This document shows, one piece after another, positions 1-27,788 of a stretch of DNA of 50,000 nt. The position numbers and the translations under genes are program-made. The stretch lies in contig CM022674.1 of the NCBI GenBank assembly GCA_012295275.1, positions 3,728,110-3,778,109 on the forward strand, given 5' to 3'. Position 1 is the first letter of the stretch. The number at the start of each line of letters is the position of its first letter. The DNA comes from Chrysomallon squamiferum (Eukaryota > Mollusca > Gastropoda > Neomphalida > Peltospiridae). The notes below the pieces were generated by a model. The model was not told the origin of the DNA and did not search any database. It worked only from the letters and a program-made list of their open reading frames with translations.

Positions 1-230
1 ACAGTGCTTACTTTACTAAACATGCAAACGTGACATTGTGACCGTGTCAAGGACTAAGGTCAAGGGATAAAGATGTCGTCTGGTGATGGTGGATGTTCTA
101 TTGTAGCTTTGGTGTTAATAGGTGGGACTAATTTAGAAAAAAAAAAAAAAGCCCAAACAATTTCAGTGCCCACCTTTGACCAACTTCTTAAGCGACAACT
201 TAAAACAATAACTGTTGTTGCAAACTGTCA

Positions 231-232
<2 letters not shown>

Positions 233-287
<55 letters not shown>
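233..287. repeat. (CT)n microsatellite
   Basis: An uninterrupted CT array of about 27 units, seen directly. Confidence 0.97.
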
Positions 288-290
<3 letters not shown>

Positions 291-503
291 GTTTCCTCTT
301 ATTAATGATAATCTGTTTTATCCTACAGAACGTTGAGTTCAAAACGCTTAACGATTTAAGATATTTAAAGAGAGGACAGAAGTTCGCAAAAAAGGGGACA
401 TCGTTTACGTAATTATACGCGTTGATATATTACGTATATACCCTGGTATATTATAGGCAAATTAATAAAAAGATGGTAGGCATTGTGCTGGGTCTCTTAT
501 ATG

Positions 504-556
<53 letters not shown>
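504..556. repeat. (TAG)n microsatellite
   Basis: A trinucleotide TAG/GTA array of about 17 units. It is followed by degenerate TTG, TAG and CAG triplets to about position 780. Confidence 0.95.
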
Positions 557-1131
557 TGTTGTTGTAGTTGTAGTGGTTGTTGTTGTTTTACTGGGAGTAG
601 TGATTGTTGTTTCATGTTGTATTTGTGATGGTAGAAGTTCTTGTATTATATTGTAGTCGTAGTAGTAGCAGCAATTTGTTTGAATTAGTGGTAGTAGTTG
701 TTGTTGTAGTGTAATAGTAGCAGCAGTAGTAGGCGTAGTAAATGGTAATAGCTGTAACATTATTTTGCTGCTGCTGTAGTCGTTGCAACAGTCGTAGTGG
801 TACTAGAAGAAGTGTGTTGATAGTGTAAAAATGTCATGTAATGTAGTTGTTGTTAATGTTGCTGAAGGTTATGAACTGAAAAAAAAACAACTTTACAACA
901 ACGCCGTGTTTTATAATCACGGAGAAGAAGAAAAATAATTTGTTTTCCTTTATCTTTCCTCTTGCTGTTTTATTCCGCAACATTAAGTCACTTCCCTAAT
1001 AGCGATGTACGAATTAAATCTCTCAAATACCAGATTATCTTAGAATAAAACTCCGTTAATGCGCCGAAATCAAGAAATAATCCATCAAATAACAGCGAGT
1101 GTTTCTTTTCCCTTTTTCCTTGGAGTGAACG

Positions 1132-1137
1132 TATAAA
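1132..1137 (+). promoter_or_regulatory. TATA box of the chitin-binding protein gene
   Basis: TATAAA lies 54 bases before the chosen ATG at 1191. A start site about 30 bases downstream of it would leave a 5' leader of roughly 25-30 bases, which suits a TATA-driven gene for a secreted protein. The site is inferred from sequence and spacing only. Confidence 0.5.
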
Positions 1138-1190
1138 ACGTACACAAGAAAACAGAATCGTTTAGTTGACGTCGCATGAAAGAAGCCAGA

Positions 1191-1227
1191 ATGAAGCTTT
1201 GTGGAGCGATGCTGTGCTTCGTCTGTG
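1191..1227 (+). CDS. Chitin-binding protein exon 1 (signal peptide)
   Basis: This exon holds the ATG and 12 codons plus one base, then the donor GTAAGT at 1228. Joined to the next exon, the reading runs MKLCGAMLCFVC-VLADVVSA, a normal signal peptide with a small-residue cleavage context. A 5' ATG further upstream is not needed. Confidence 0.75.
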
Positions 1228-3687
1228 GTAAGTGTTGTCGTTGTCGTTGTCGTGGTCGTTGTCACGGTAGTGGTTAGTGTCGTGATGTATGTCGTGATGT
1301 ATTTCTTTGTTTTTGCTTATTTGTTGTTAATTGTTATTAATTGTAGTGACAACGGTATTAACAGCAGGAGTAATAATGTTTGTGTTAGTGGTAGTTGTAG
1401 TAGTAGTAGTAATAGTAGTAGGCGTAGTAGTAATAATAGTAGAAGTAATAATACTAGTAGTAGTAGTAGAAGAGCAATAGTAGTAGCAGTGGTTGTTGTA
1501 GTAGTAGTTGTTGTTGTTGTTGCTGTAGGTGCTGTGGCAGAAAGAAAAAAGAAAAATATACTTATATATATATATATATACTAATACCACTAATAATAAT
1601 AATAATTATTATTATTATATATATATATATATAAATTCAACGTGTTTTTCTCTTTAATTTCAGTACTGGCGGACGTCGTGTCCGCTCAGTCCAAGACCAA
1701 ACACTACTTCTACTGCCACCTGGCGTACGGCACCATGCCCGACTGGACCGACAGCTCGTGCACTCGCTACTGGAGCTGCGACGACTACGACCTCTCTCTG
1801 CAGACGTGCCCCGACGACAACGAAGCGTACAGCTACGCCAAAGGCAAGTGCGTCCTTGCCACGACTCTGGACTGCAAGCAGCAGAACGAGCACTTCGTAA
1901 ACAGCCTCCCCGCCTACCTGGACCGCCACACCCTTCTCTACACCCAGGGTCCCATCTTCACCGCCGACAACGGCGAAACGCCTCTGTTCACCGAGTCGCC
2001 GTATTGCCAAGTTGCTAACGGATCTCTCCCCGACTGGACGGACTCGACTTGTCGAAGGTACTGGAACTGCCGCGAGTTCGTCCTCACTCTGGAGACGTGC
2101 GGCGAGAACGAGGCGTATTACTATGGCAACGGGTCGTGCGTCGCCGAACAGTCGTTCCGCTGCGGCGATCAGAACACGCACTTCCGGGCCTCGCTTCCGG
2201 CGCCGCGGTTCCCGCAAGATGGCGTCAGTACGCATCCGTTGAGTACGAACTTTCAGACGGTTCATTTTGACAGAGACGTAGATTTTGGTATGTACGGTGA
2301 CTGTTAGTTAGTACGTAGTTGTTGTTGTTGTTTTTCTTCTTCTTCTTTTTCTTCTTCTTATTATTATTGTTATTATTATTTTTGTTATTATTATTATTAT
2401 TAGTAGTAGTAGTAGTAGTAGTAGCAGTAGAAGCAGCAGTACAAGTAATAGTATCGTAATAAAAGTAATATTAGTTTTGGTGCTGGTGATATTAGTTGTT
2501 GTTGGTGCAATAGTAGTTACGGTAGCAGTAATAATAGCAGTAGCGGTAGTGGTATATAATAGTAATTGTGACTGTAGTGAAGTAGTAACAGCAGAAGTAG
2601 TAGCAATGGTAGTAGTAGCAGTAGTAGGATCAGTAGTCTAAGTTGTAGTATTTACCGTCGTCGTCGTTGTAATACTAGTAATAGTAGCTGACATAGCCAT
2701 TTTTAATCATCATATCAAATTAAATAGTATTTTTCTTTTTCTTCTTTATTAAATCAAATCGTAACTGAAATAAATGAAATACTTGTTTAAGTACTAGTTT
2801 TAAACTGTTAACTTTATCTTACAGTGTCACTGAATATTGTCTGTCTGTATGTTCTCGTAACTTAAACGTTACCTGAAGTCTAAACTGAGCTTTGATTTCT
2901 CTGTAATATTTCAGATTTTAAAACGACTACAACTGATAACACAGACAAAACTGACTGGCATTCCTTAGCAGTGAAACAGCCACAACACATAGGTAACTGT
3001 TTTATTTATTTATTTATTTATTTGCTTGTTTATTTGTTTGTTAGTTTGTTAGTTTGTTGCTTTATCTGTTTGTCTGTTCGTTTATTTGTTTAATTAACCG
3101 TATGAGGGTTTGTTTGTTTATTTCTTTACTTATTTATTTTGTGTAGTTGTTCATTTATTTGCTTATTTGGTTCTTTTTTCAATTTATCTTTGTATTTATT
3201 TATTTAGTTTATTTATGTACTTATTTGATTCTTTATTTACTCGCTTGTTTGTTATTTATTTATATATTAGTTTGCTGAGTTTTTTCTTTTCTTCTTGTTG
3301 ATTTATTTCTTTTCATTTTATTGATTTTTTTATTTATTTCTTTATTTACTTATTTATTTTGCTGTTGATTTATATACAGTATTTAACGACATTAATTATA
3401 TTATCATCATACCGTATCCCCATCATTTATTATAGAATCATTATCATCATCATCATCATAACCATTTCAAATGTTTATTTTATTTTTACTTGTTATCATC
3501 ATCATCATATTTATTATTATTATTATTATTTCCAGTGGAGCCGCTCGAGGTCAAGGTCAGTAAAGAAGTCTGTGATAAACTGAACATAGAAGATCTGGAA
3601 GCGGTTTTGAACACAGCTCTAATAAACATGACAGGATGTCCTGAAACTAACTGTACCCTTCCACTCTTCAATCTTATATGTCCGTAG
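1191..3687 (+). CDS. Secreted protein with two CBM14 (type-2 chitin-binding) domains
   Basis: A four-exon gene: 1191-1227, 1664-2287, 2915-2992 and 3536-3687. The introns are GT-AG and phase 1 throughout; 891 coding bases give 296 residues plus stop (TAG 3685-3687). A hydrophobic N-terminus (about residues 1-20, ending VSA-Q) is a signal peptide. Two cysteine domains follow at residues 30-83 and 127-179, with spacing C-x14-C-x5-C-x9-C-x13-C-x7-C and C-x14-C-x5-C-x9-C-x12-C-x7-C. This is the six-cysteine pattern of peritrophin-A/CBM14 modules, which bind chitin. The two repeats share a PDWTDS-C-x-RYW core and look like an internal duplication. A threonine-rich linker and a C-terminal segment with four more cysteines complete the protein. 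It is probably extracellular, in matrix, shell, cuticle or gut lining. No specific orthologue is recognised. Confidence is high for the domains and good for the exon joins. Confidence 0.85.
1664..2287 (+). CDS. Chitin-binding protein exon 2 (both CBM14 domains)
   Basis: The exon lies between acceptor TTTCAG (ends 1663) and donor GTATGT (2288). It encodes the end of the signal peptide and both six-cysteine domains. It is much richer in G+C, especially at third codon positions, than the surrounding AT-rich DNA. A probable N-glycosylation site (NGS) sits in the second domain. Confidence 0.88.
2915..2992 (+). CDS. Chitin-binding protein exon 3 (Thr-rich linker)
   Basis: A 78-base exon between ATTTCAG and GTAACT. 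It codes for 26 residues starting D-F-K-T-T-T-T-D, a polar linker that could be O-glycosylated. Phase 1 in and phase 1 out, so it could be skipped without shifting the frame. Confidence 0.7.
3536..3687 (+). CDS. Chitin-binding protein exon 4 (C-terminal Cys segment)
   Basis: The last coding exon follows acceptor TTTCCAG (ends 3535) and ends in TAG. It encodes 49 residues with four cysteines near C-x22-C-x4-C-x8-C and one N-M-T glycosylation sequon. No named domain is recognised. A canonical AATAAA at 3856-3861, 169 bases past the stop, could serve as poly(A) signal. Confidence 0.72.
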
Positions 3688-4275
3688 ATCCGTCTGTCCG
3701 AATGTCAGTGTGTCTGTGGAACAGATATTGGCTAACGTCTGCTCTCATTTGCTGATGACTGTTTTTTGCGCTAAAACAAAATGGAGGCTTGAGAGCTTAA
3801 ACGTCTTAAAACGTGAAAATCGTTTTCTGATTGGATTTGTGATTCACGTGATCGAAATAAACTCTTCGTTTGAAAAATAATAATTTCGCCTTCGTGATTA
3901 TAAAACATTAATAATTTAAAAACAAGTATCGTGTTTCACTGGGGCAGACAAAACAGTTTGCTTTCGTGTGTTTTTTATTCTTTTTTTTTTACTCTGCAGA
4001 TATCTTATCCTGTGATTGGAAAGTTCAGATATTCACCTTTTTATGCAGTTTCATTAGAACGCACCTTTCACTCTGTCTGCTACAACTTTTGTTAAGTCTG
4101 TTATCTATGTATGATCTATTAATTTAGCCTGATCAAAACTCATGAACGTTTCTTCTTTTCTTTTACTATTCAAAATTTGATCAGTTCCTTATCCCAACGA
4201 TCCAAATCTTAATTTTTCCACTAACCCTGGATCTATTTTTAATATGTAGAAAACTGAAATATTTAAGCACACAGA

Positions 4276-4353
<78 letters not shown>

Positions 4354-5385
4354 AGCTATAATAATAAAGTAATTAACAAACGTATCATAAAAAACTCACC
4401 CATCCAAATTAGTCCAGGACTCTTTTGTTATTTATTTAGTCCAATCAAGTGGATTTACTCTGTTTTATTCTGAATTAATACATAAATGGCATTCATGCGT
4501 CCGATCCTTAATAATATTAACAATGAACTGAAAATTGTGCGCATATAAAAGAAACCACGATGCATTTTAAAGAGCAACATTCATGTTATTTTTCTGTAGG
4601 TTTTTCTTCATTACATTTAAAGTGATGCTCTTTTTTTTTTTTTATACAAAAAAAATAAATTCTTCCAAAGTTTTGTTTATTTTGTTGTTATTTATTTGTT
4701 TATTTAGTTACTTATTTAGTTAGTTACTTACTTATTACCATCATTATTATTAGTATTAATAGTACTAATAGAAGGAGAACAAATGATATGGCAGGCGGAA
4801 AAAAATATAATAAATAATGTAACACACTACAACAATCGCACGTTTTAACATAAGTTCGACTTTCGGTTTTGACTGAAATTGTAAACTGAAAAAAAAAACA
4901 CCATCGAATGTGACTTGATATTTTAACCATCAACCAAGCACAACTAGGTAAATATTAAACTATTTTCGTATGTTCGTTGATATTTGTATACGTTTAAATG
5001 AGTATTATTTTACTAACGAGAATATCGTTTGTATAATGACAATTTTCGTGTTATCGTTAGAAACGATTTTCGGAATTGGTAGACACCACTTAGGATTCTT
5101 TTGGTGATAATAATACAAAACATAATTGAAGCTTTTTTTCTGGATTGACCCATTTATAGAGAAGTATATACAGATTTTATAAAATGAAATACTGAACTAA
5201 TTATTTTGTTTAGAAAGTTTTTTTTTTTAAAAGCAAATACTTTATTATTATTTTATTTTATTTTTTTTTTACTTCATTTATTTTTCACATTTAGTAGCAT
5301 CAATATTAACAGTCAAATTCGTTGTTTTAGGTGAAACGGAATTTAGCCCAAAAAATAATACTATCAGCCCGACCTCGAATATAAC

Positions 5386-5416
<31 letters not shown>

Positions 5417-5486
5417 ATTTTGTAAGTTTTCAAAAAAAAAAAAAAAACACCCCAAAACAACAGTGTTAAGAAAAATAACGCAGCAA
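3688..5486. other. Intergenic spacer between the chitin-binding gene and DHX36
   Basis: It holds the 3' flank of the upstream gene (AATAAA at 3856-3861), AAT and AAAT arrays near 4276-4351, TTTA-rich sequence near 4670-4740, an AAAT array near 5383-5418, and the presumed promoter and 5' leader of DHX36. No gene is seen. Confidence 0.7.
4276..4351. repeat. (AAT)n then (AAAT)n compound microsatellite
   Basis: An AAT array passes directly into an AAAT array, seen directly. Confidence 0.95.
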
Positions 5487-21465
<15,979 letters not shown>

Positions 21466-21969
21466 ATATTTCAGTGACGATTGATTGATAATTATTTGAT
21501 AAGCCAGGAATATTTTTCAATTTTTTCTTTCTTTCTTTCTTCTTCTTTATTTGTGTTTCTTTCAGTTTTATCATGGACAAAAGTATTTTTGTTTTCATGG
21601 ACCAAAAAAAGCACAAGTGCCCAAGATTCTGAACTCAGAAAACTCATGACAGATTATGATCTTTCTGAGATATTATTTTTTCATTTTTATAGAGAGAAAA
21701 AACGCAACATATTCTTAGAATAATTTTAACTACAAGGTTAAATTGACTCCTTTATCCATTTACAGTATTAAATACATTTTCCAGTATTTTTTGTTATTCA
21801 GTTTCGCAGTTTATCGAGACATTTCAATGTAAAGTCTATGACATATGCAATATCAAACTTCCCTATGCAAATACTCACCGATGTATAAAATTAAAGATTG
21901 TCACACATAAAACACATATTTTGTTTCATATTTTTGTATGTATTGTCAACATATTTATTTTGGGGTAAA

Positions 21970-21975
21970 AATAAA
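21970..21975 (+). terminator. DHX36: Candidate DHX36 poly(A) signal
   Basis: AATAAA about 505 bases past the DHX36 stop codon, with T-rich sequence following. In such AT-rich DNA the hexamer is common, so this is only a candidate. Confidence 0.35.
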
Positions 21976-22771
21976 AGTGAATTTTGTATTGTATTTTGTA
22001 TGCTAAATAATGAAAAAAAAAAAATGTATGAATATCTTCCATTGCCCTGGTAATTACTTTTCCCATTCATGCCTAAGCTCCTCGTCTGGTTATTTAAAGC
22101 TATGGTATGTGTTTTCCTGTTAATGTTAAACATTTGTTTCTGCCAGTGGCAGAAATACAGAAGAAACTTTTAAAGATTTACATCAGATATATCAAATATT
22201 TAAATACTGCTGCCAAGACAAAATGAGTGTGTGTGTGTGTGTGTTTGTTGTTTTATCATACAGAATGAACATATTTTGAACATTGATTCTATACTATTAA
22301 TAAGATGTACAAAGAATCTGTTTTTACAGATTAATGGACATAGCCATGTCTTTTTTTTGTTTAAATTATAATTTAAAATACTGATTTCAAGTTTATTAAT
22401 TGAACCAGAAGCATTATTATTTCCATTAAAAACAGAAAGAAAAATAAAGACTAAGGCTTTTTTTTTTTTTGGATTTAATTAAAGAACAAATTCTGTTTGT
22501 AACCAGACCAAAAATAATTAGTATTATTTTTGAATATTAATCATTTAAAAAATAACTGGTATGTATGACTTCAATTATACTTGAAAATCGATAAATTATT
22601 TTAAAAATTGATAAATTAAAGACAACCGATTATTTGTGATTTCAAGCACTTTATTAACAAACATAAAATTTCCTCACAGTTTACCTCTCCAGCAGAACTG
22701 AGGGAAATAACATGAACAAAATTTTGCTAAAAATAGATTCATAAAAAACAGGTGACGTAAACGTCCATTTA

Positions 22772-23555
22772 ATTGCATCTCTCACAGATCAAATGGAGTA
22801 TCAACAAATAAATATTTAGATCACAAAAGTGAGTCCCTGATTGCATCTCTTGCAGATCAGTAGTACATATTTATTTTAAAAAACAAACAAAAAAAACCTT
22901 TAACATGCACTTGAAAGCTAAGAGAGACAGATACATTTTGGTTGGTCATCACTAAAAAATAAAACTTTTTTTTAATCTTTTTTTATTATTATTTAAAACA
23001 GTAATTTGTGAAAAAATATGAGAAAATTTGGTATGAAATAGAAATATATGGCATGTACCCACAGAGTATTAAATTTCAATATATTTCGAAATCATTCCGG
23101 AAACAGTTTTCAATTTTTGCAAAATATCAGTATTTTCATGATCATAAATGTATCTAAAAATGGAAACCAGTTTTACATTAATGGTGAATTATCCCATTAT
23201 TTAACTTTTAAATAAAAAAATAAAATAACTTAAACAATATTTTATTTTATTTTATACTTTTGTGCGTCCATGATGGATTTAATTTTATTTAAAAAGAAAA
23301 AAAACAAAAATTGAATAATTAAAGTAATTAAAAATTTAATATAAATATTATTGTTGTAGATCCAAAGAATAAAAATAATAATTAAAAGAAAAAATAAATT
23401 TGCTGTTTTTACTTGATCTTTTCTAATTCCAGCGATGACCAACCAAAAATACAAATTTTTTTATTTCATTTTTTTTTTATAAAAATCACACGATTATTTT
23501 TATCTACAAAATATCTGTGTACAAAATTCCCATTAATTACATCTCTTGTAGATCA
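22772..23555. repeat. Three copies of a 20-base motif, ATTRCATCTCTYRYAGATCA
   Basis: Copies lie at 22772-22791, 22840-22859 and 23536-23555 in the same orientation, each differing at two to four positions. The surrounding sequence is not otherwise repeated in an obvious way. Confidence 0.75.
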
Positions 23556-24169
23556 ATAGGAATCAACAAGGATAGTATATATATATAGTATATAATATAT
23601 AATAACAGTAAATAAAAGTCTCCAAAAAATATTCTGACAGGTTACAAACTCTGTTGTAGAAAAGTCAGAATTTGCCCCAGACAATTAAAAAAACAAACAA
23701 AAAAAAAACATATACATTTATAAATAGTGAAAAACTGCACAAGCAAAGCATTAAAAAATGACAAGGAAATATTCTTGTAATATCTTGACTACCATGTATT
23801 TATGGCTGCATGAATGTATATCCCACCAGCTATTCATTTTTGGAAGCATTGAAAAATTGTTTTGTTTTTTGTAGAATGAGACTAGTAAGTAAAAATAATA
23901 ATAACAATAATAGTAATAATATTATTATTATTATTGTCATTATCATTATCATTATCGTCATCATCATCATCATCATATTGGATTTCATCACATAACAGAA
24001 TAAATTATCAGTCTCTTTCATATATATATATATAATTTTCTTATACCCTGGAGTTGTTGTAGTTGTAACCGTCAAGACGGTAGATATACCAGACAAGCAG
24101 CTTTGACAAGACACACACTGCATAGCACGTGTAATACTACTAATACTACTAAAATAATAAAACAGAAAT

Positions 24170-24172
24170 AAT

Positions 24173-24208
<36 letters not shown>

Positions 24209-24304
24209 TAATAAAGATAAAACAATAATAAAATATTAATAATAAAACAATAACAGTAAAAATATGATAATAAAAATAAATTATAATAATAATAATACAA
24301 CAGA

Positions 24305-24338
<34 letters not shown>

Positions 24339-24445
24339 GATAAAACAATAATAATAATAAATCAATAACAGTGAAAATATGATAATAAAAATAAATTATA
24401 ATAATAATAATACAACAGAAATAATAATAATAATAACAATAACAA
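24170..24445. repeat. AAT-rich tandem region with a duplicated block of about 120 bp
   Basis: The block from about 24236 (AATAATAAAACAATAACAGT and onward) recurs from about 24357 with few changes. It is embedded in AAT arrays. Confidence 0.8.
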
Positions 24446-24654
24446 TAATAAAACAAAAGTAATAATGTAATAAAACAATAATAGTAATATGATAATAAAA
24501 ACAGTAATAATCATGTGAAGGTTAATTCAAAATGGTGTAAAACGTAGCACTTTTCATTCAGATCTAAAATCATCTGGTTATTAGGCTTGCTATTTTTCAC
24601 GACATTCAACTAAATTAAAGCATGTGCACTTACTCACAAACACGTACAAGCACG

Positions 24655-24657
<3 letters not shown>

Positions 24658-24694
<37 letters not shown>
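24658..24694. repeat. (CA)n microsatellite
   Basis: A CA array preceded by GCACGCACGCA, seen directly. Confidence 0.95.
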
Positions 24695-24697
<3 letters not shown>

Positions 24698-25408
24698 AAC
24701 CTCTAACATAATTTCAACATGAAATCGTTCAGTACAATACTGTAAACAGAATCAGATCTCAAAACAATGATGAATGCACCAAACAGATGGATATTTAAAA
24801 CATTTTTACCAAACAATAAACTTGACAACAATTTCTTCATTCGTTTTTGTTAATTAACCAATTAAACATATCAGAGATGGTTCCAATTCAACATCAGTTA
24901 AGCCAAAAGTGGGTGGCACTTGTAGAATATTTGACATTGTTAATAATCTCACTTTTTTAAAAATAATTACAAAATAGACATATTTAATTTTTCTTTCATA
25001 TACTCTCACTCTCTCTCACACAAAACAAAAATGAGGAATTTGTTATAGGTTGTAATAAAATGTAAACAGGTTTCCATTTAACTCGAATATAATTTTCATG
25101 GCAAGACGTGACAAAATATATAAATAAATAAAATTTAAAAAGTGTGCCTATTTGAAAAATCAGTTTTGAGTTACAGGCAAACATACAGGTTGGTTTTTCA
25201 AGTATTTTATTTGGACTAGTTTAATTCTTTTCTTCTTTTTTGTTTTGCTTTTGGCACATTCATTATTTGGTTTCATTTTTCTTCTTAAATAAATGATTTT
25301 ATTATTATTCAGCATCAAGACAGTTTGAAATTTTCTTTCTCAGAACCTTTCTCAATCAATTTTCTCTCCATATATTTTTCTCTCTCTCTCCTATATCTCT
25401 TAGTCTGT

Positions 25409-25411
<3 letters not shown>

Positions 25412-25444
<33 letters not shown>
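25412..25444. repeat. (GT)n microsatellite
   Basis: A pure GT array of about 16 units. Confidence 0.95.
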
Positions 25445-25446
<2 letters not shown>

Positions 25447-25546
25447 TTTAAACTAAAGTTTAGTATGAAATGTATTTTTTTAGTGAAAAACGTTTTCACC
25501 TTCTTTTACAAAAATAAATCAATATAATATAATTTTGAATTCATTA

Positions 25547-25604
<58 letters not shown>

Positions 25605-25605
25605 A
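25547..25605. repeat. (AAT)n-(AAAT)n compound microsatellite
   Basis: Same compound form as at 4276-4351. Confidence 0.95.
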
Positions 25606-26596
25606 ATTTACTGTTTCCATGAGAATTTTATGGGTTTTGACTTTCAAAAGAACGGTTGAACATTTGCTGGTTTATTTTCTGTTATAAATTATCCAAAACA
25701 ACAATTCAGCATGATGTAATATGGTATATCTTCTGTTATGATTCTAATGTAATGCTGGATTTTACCATACTGTTATTACAACCCTACTGAATATGTAAAT
25801 GTGTATGCAATATTTTAAACTTTCACAAATGAAAATAATATAATGTATTACTAAAAATCACTCTGCATCTGTGTTATGATTTTTGAATTAAACCAAATGG
25901 TCTTGATTAAGGACTGAAATCAAAAATTAATTAGCACTATACTACTGCATGAGAAAACTTAATAGATTTATCTATATATTCCTTCAACTAAAACACTTTT
26001 AATAAACAAAAAACATGTTAAAAACCTAAAATATATAACTTTGTAGCAGGTTGGTTCAAATTCAAAGTCTATAACTTTTAATATTTTTTTACATTAAATA
26101 AATTAAATTAAAAAATAGAAATTTTAAAAGAAAGAAAAAAAAACCAATAAAAAAATAAAAATAACAAAACTATCAGAATAATAATTAAAAAAAAATATTA
26201 AAAATATTAAATATAAATCTAAGTGGCAAGTAACAATTTTAAAAATAAATATATACTTTTGGTTATATTTTAAAGTTTTGATGATAAAATCAAAACTAAT
26301 AAATAAATAATGGGATTTAAATGAAAAGGTTAGTAATGATATTTTTCATTAACTTAAAAAAAAAGAAAAAAAAAAGGACTAAATAATTAAAAAAAAATAA
26401 TTAAATAAACAATAAAGTTGTTCTACCAATAAATAAATCTGTCTCAAATACAACATGTTAAAAAAAAAAAAATTATTATTATTTTTGGGTTATATTTTTA
26501 AAGTTTTGATCATGGATCCAATACTTGTTGAAAAATAGTAACAGTATGAGATTCAAGATATTGTAAAATGAGATTCAAAGGAAAAAGAAATACTTA

Positions 26597-27788
26597 TTAA
26601 TTTGAAAGACATTCTTCTTCGTAACTTTTACCATTAAAGCTTTTCGACTCGAAACTGTTGAATGCTTTCTGAAGGTCACAGAGCTGGTCATCATGCTCAG
26701 GACAGAAGCTGAGATCCTTGGTGACATCTCTTCCGTTTAAGATCACGCGGAGAACTGCAGAATGTGGTTGCCGTGGCGACGATGAAGCCAACACTTCGAA
26801 CACAAGCCTGGAGCTCGGAGGAAGCAGTCGCGTCTGCTCAATCCCAACTGCTCTGAGTATGAAGCTCAGAAACGACTCGTCGGAAGAGTAGAGAAGGAAG
26901 TCGCTGTCATCTTTGCTGTTGCCTAGCAACCAACGGAAAACATCAGACAGGAAAGGACGGGAGTGTAACTGCGCGAACGTCGAAAAGATGTCATCATTCG
27001 AAACGACCCCGACATGGGAGTCGGCCGATTCGAAAAGTCTGCTCAGACCAGTTTCGTTGACTTTCAAACAGCCGCGGTCCCGGCAAGGGAGGTAACCCTG
27101 GTCGCACAACCAACCGGAGAGGTACGAGACTATCTGTCTGGGAGAAACGTCGGAGTTTTCAATCCCGAGAAGCGAGTTCAAACCTTCGTCCTGCTTCGCC
27201 TTGTCTTTGAAAAGGTGAAATCCTTCGCTGACAGATTTGGACATCTGCTGCTTCAAGTAATCAGCCTTGGAACACGAACATTTCCGTCCTGGCGAACTTC
27301 TGCAGAAATTGTCCGTGGATTTCTCGATGAACATTCGAGAGAACTGCTTCTCGTTCAGAAAACCGTGAAGAAAAGCCACAGTCGACTGGTAAGCAGATTC
27401 AGAACTAATGCTTCGCGCAGACAAAAAAGTTTCTCTCGATATTTCGCGTAAAACTTTTAACTTTTCCTGTAAGCTTCGGACAATTTCTCACCCACTAGTA
27501 TTTGTTGTATTGCACCCAAGGGAGATAGCTGTCCCTCTCGGCAGACGGCATCATTCGGAATCATGGAATGAATTTTAAAGCCTCCTTTCTTTCTCTGGAC
27601 GTTCTTGTAGATGTCAATGACTTCTGGGAAAGTCTGGACTTTGAACACTGGTGATGTTTTTGCTTGTATCTGGAAATCGCAATTTAGACGTGGACTAGAA
27701 AGGTGTCCAACTTTGTGTTTAACAGTTGTCTGCCCTTGGCTAATGAGGACTAGAACTTTGTTCAGTTTGTAACCTGAAATACTGGCAC
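26597..27788 (-). CDS. PXYLP1: PXYLP1-like exon 3 (histidine phosphatase domain)
   Basis: One large exon holds the whole phosphatase-like domain. The first part (27788-27463) reads in one frame and ends in TAA four bases after the A4 run. The second part (down to stop 26599-26597) continues in the frame one base back. With one added base, the spacing between the GEKL and YQST segments is 34 residues, the same as in human PXYLP1 as I recall it. Cysteine pairs (C-R-S-S-P-G-R-K-C-S-C and LCDQGYLPCRDRGC) match family disulphide positions. The C+G content is higher than in the flanks. Confidence 0.85.

Larger units (their letters stand above)
1..1130. other. 5' intergenic stretch with simple repeats
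   Basis: No coding region is supported. The stretch holds a CT dinucleotide array (233-287), a TAG trinucleotide array (504-556) that decays into mixed TTG/TAG repeats up to about 780, and unremarkable AT-rich sequence after that. Open frames over the arrays are runs of one or two amino acids and are products of the repeats. Confidence 0.8.
21466..26596. other. Convergent 3' flanks of DHX36 and the PXYLP1-like gene
   Basis: No coding region is supported. The part next to 21465 is the DHX36 3' UTR; a canonical AATAAA at 21970-21975 and another near 22443 are possible poly(A) signals for the + strand. The rest is AT-rich with AAT arrays (24170-24440), a CA array (24658-24694), a GT array (25412-25444) and an AAT/AAAT array (25547-25605). 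A 20-base motif recurs three times at 22772-23555. Confidence 0.7.

Noticed and set aside
1660-2265. A 201-codon open frame on the - strand over chitin-binding exon 2
   Set aside because: It is the shadow of a G+C-rich coding exon. The + strand reading has a signal peptide, matched introns and two cysteine domains; the reverse reading has no known motif.
27014-27451. A 145-codon open frame on the + strand within the PXYLP1-like exon
   Set aside because: It is antisense to clearly homologous sequence and has no recognisable feature.
27467-27495. A 29-base GTGGGT...TTACAG segment that would restore the PXYLP1-like frame as an intron
   Set aside because: It is too short for an animal spliceosomal intron, and removing it shortens a spacing that otherwise equals the family value. 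A one-base loss fits better.
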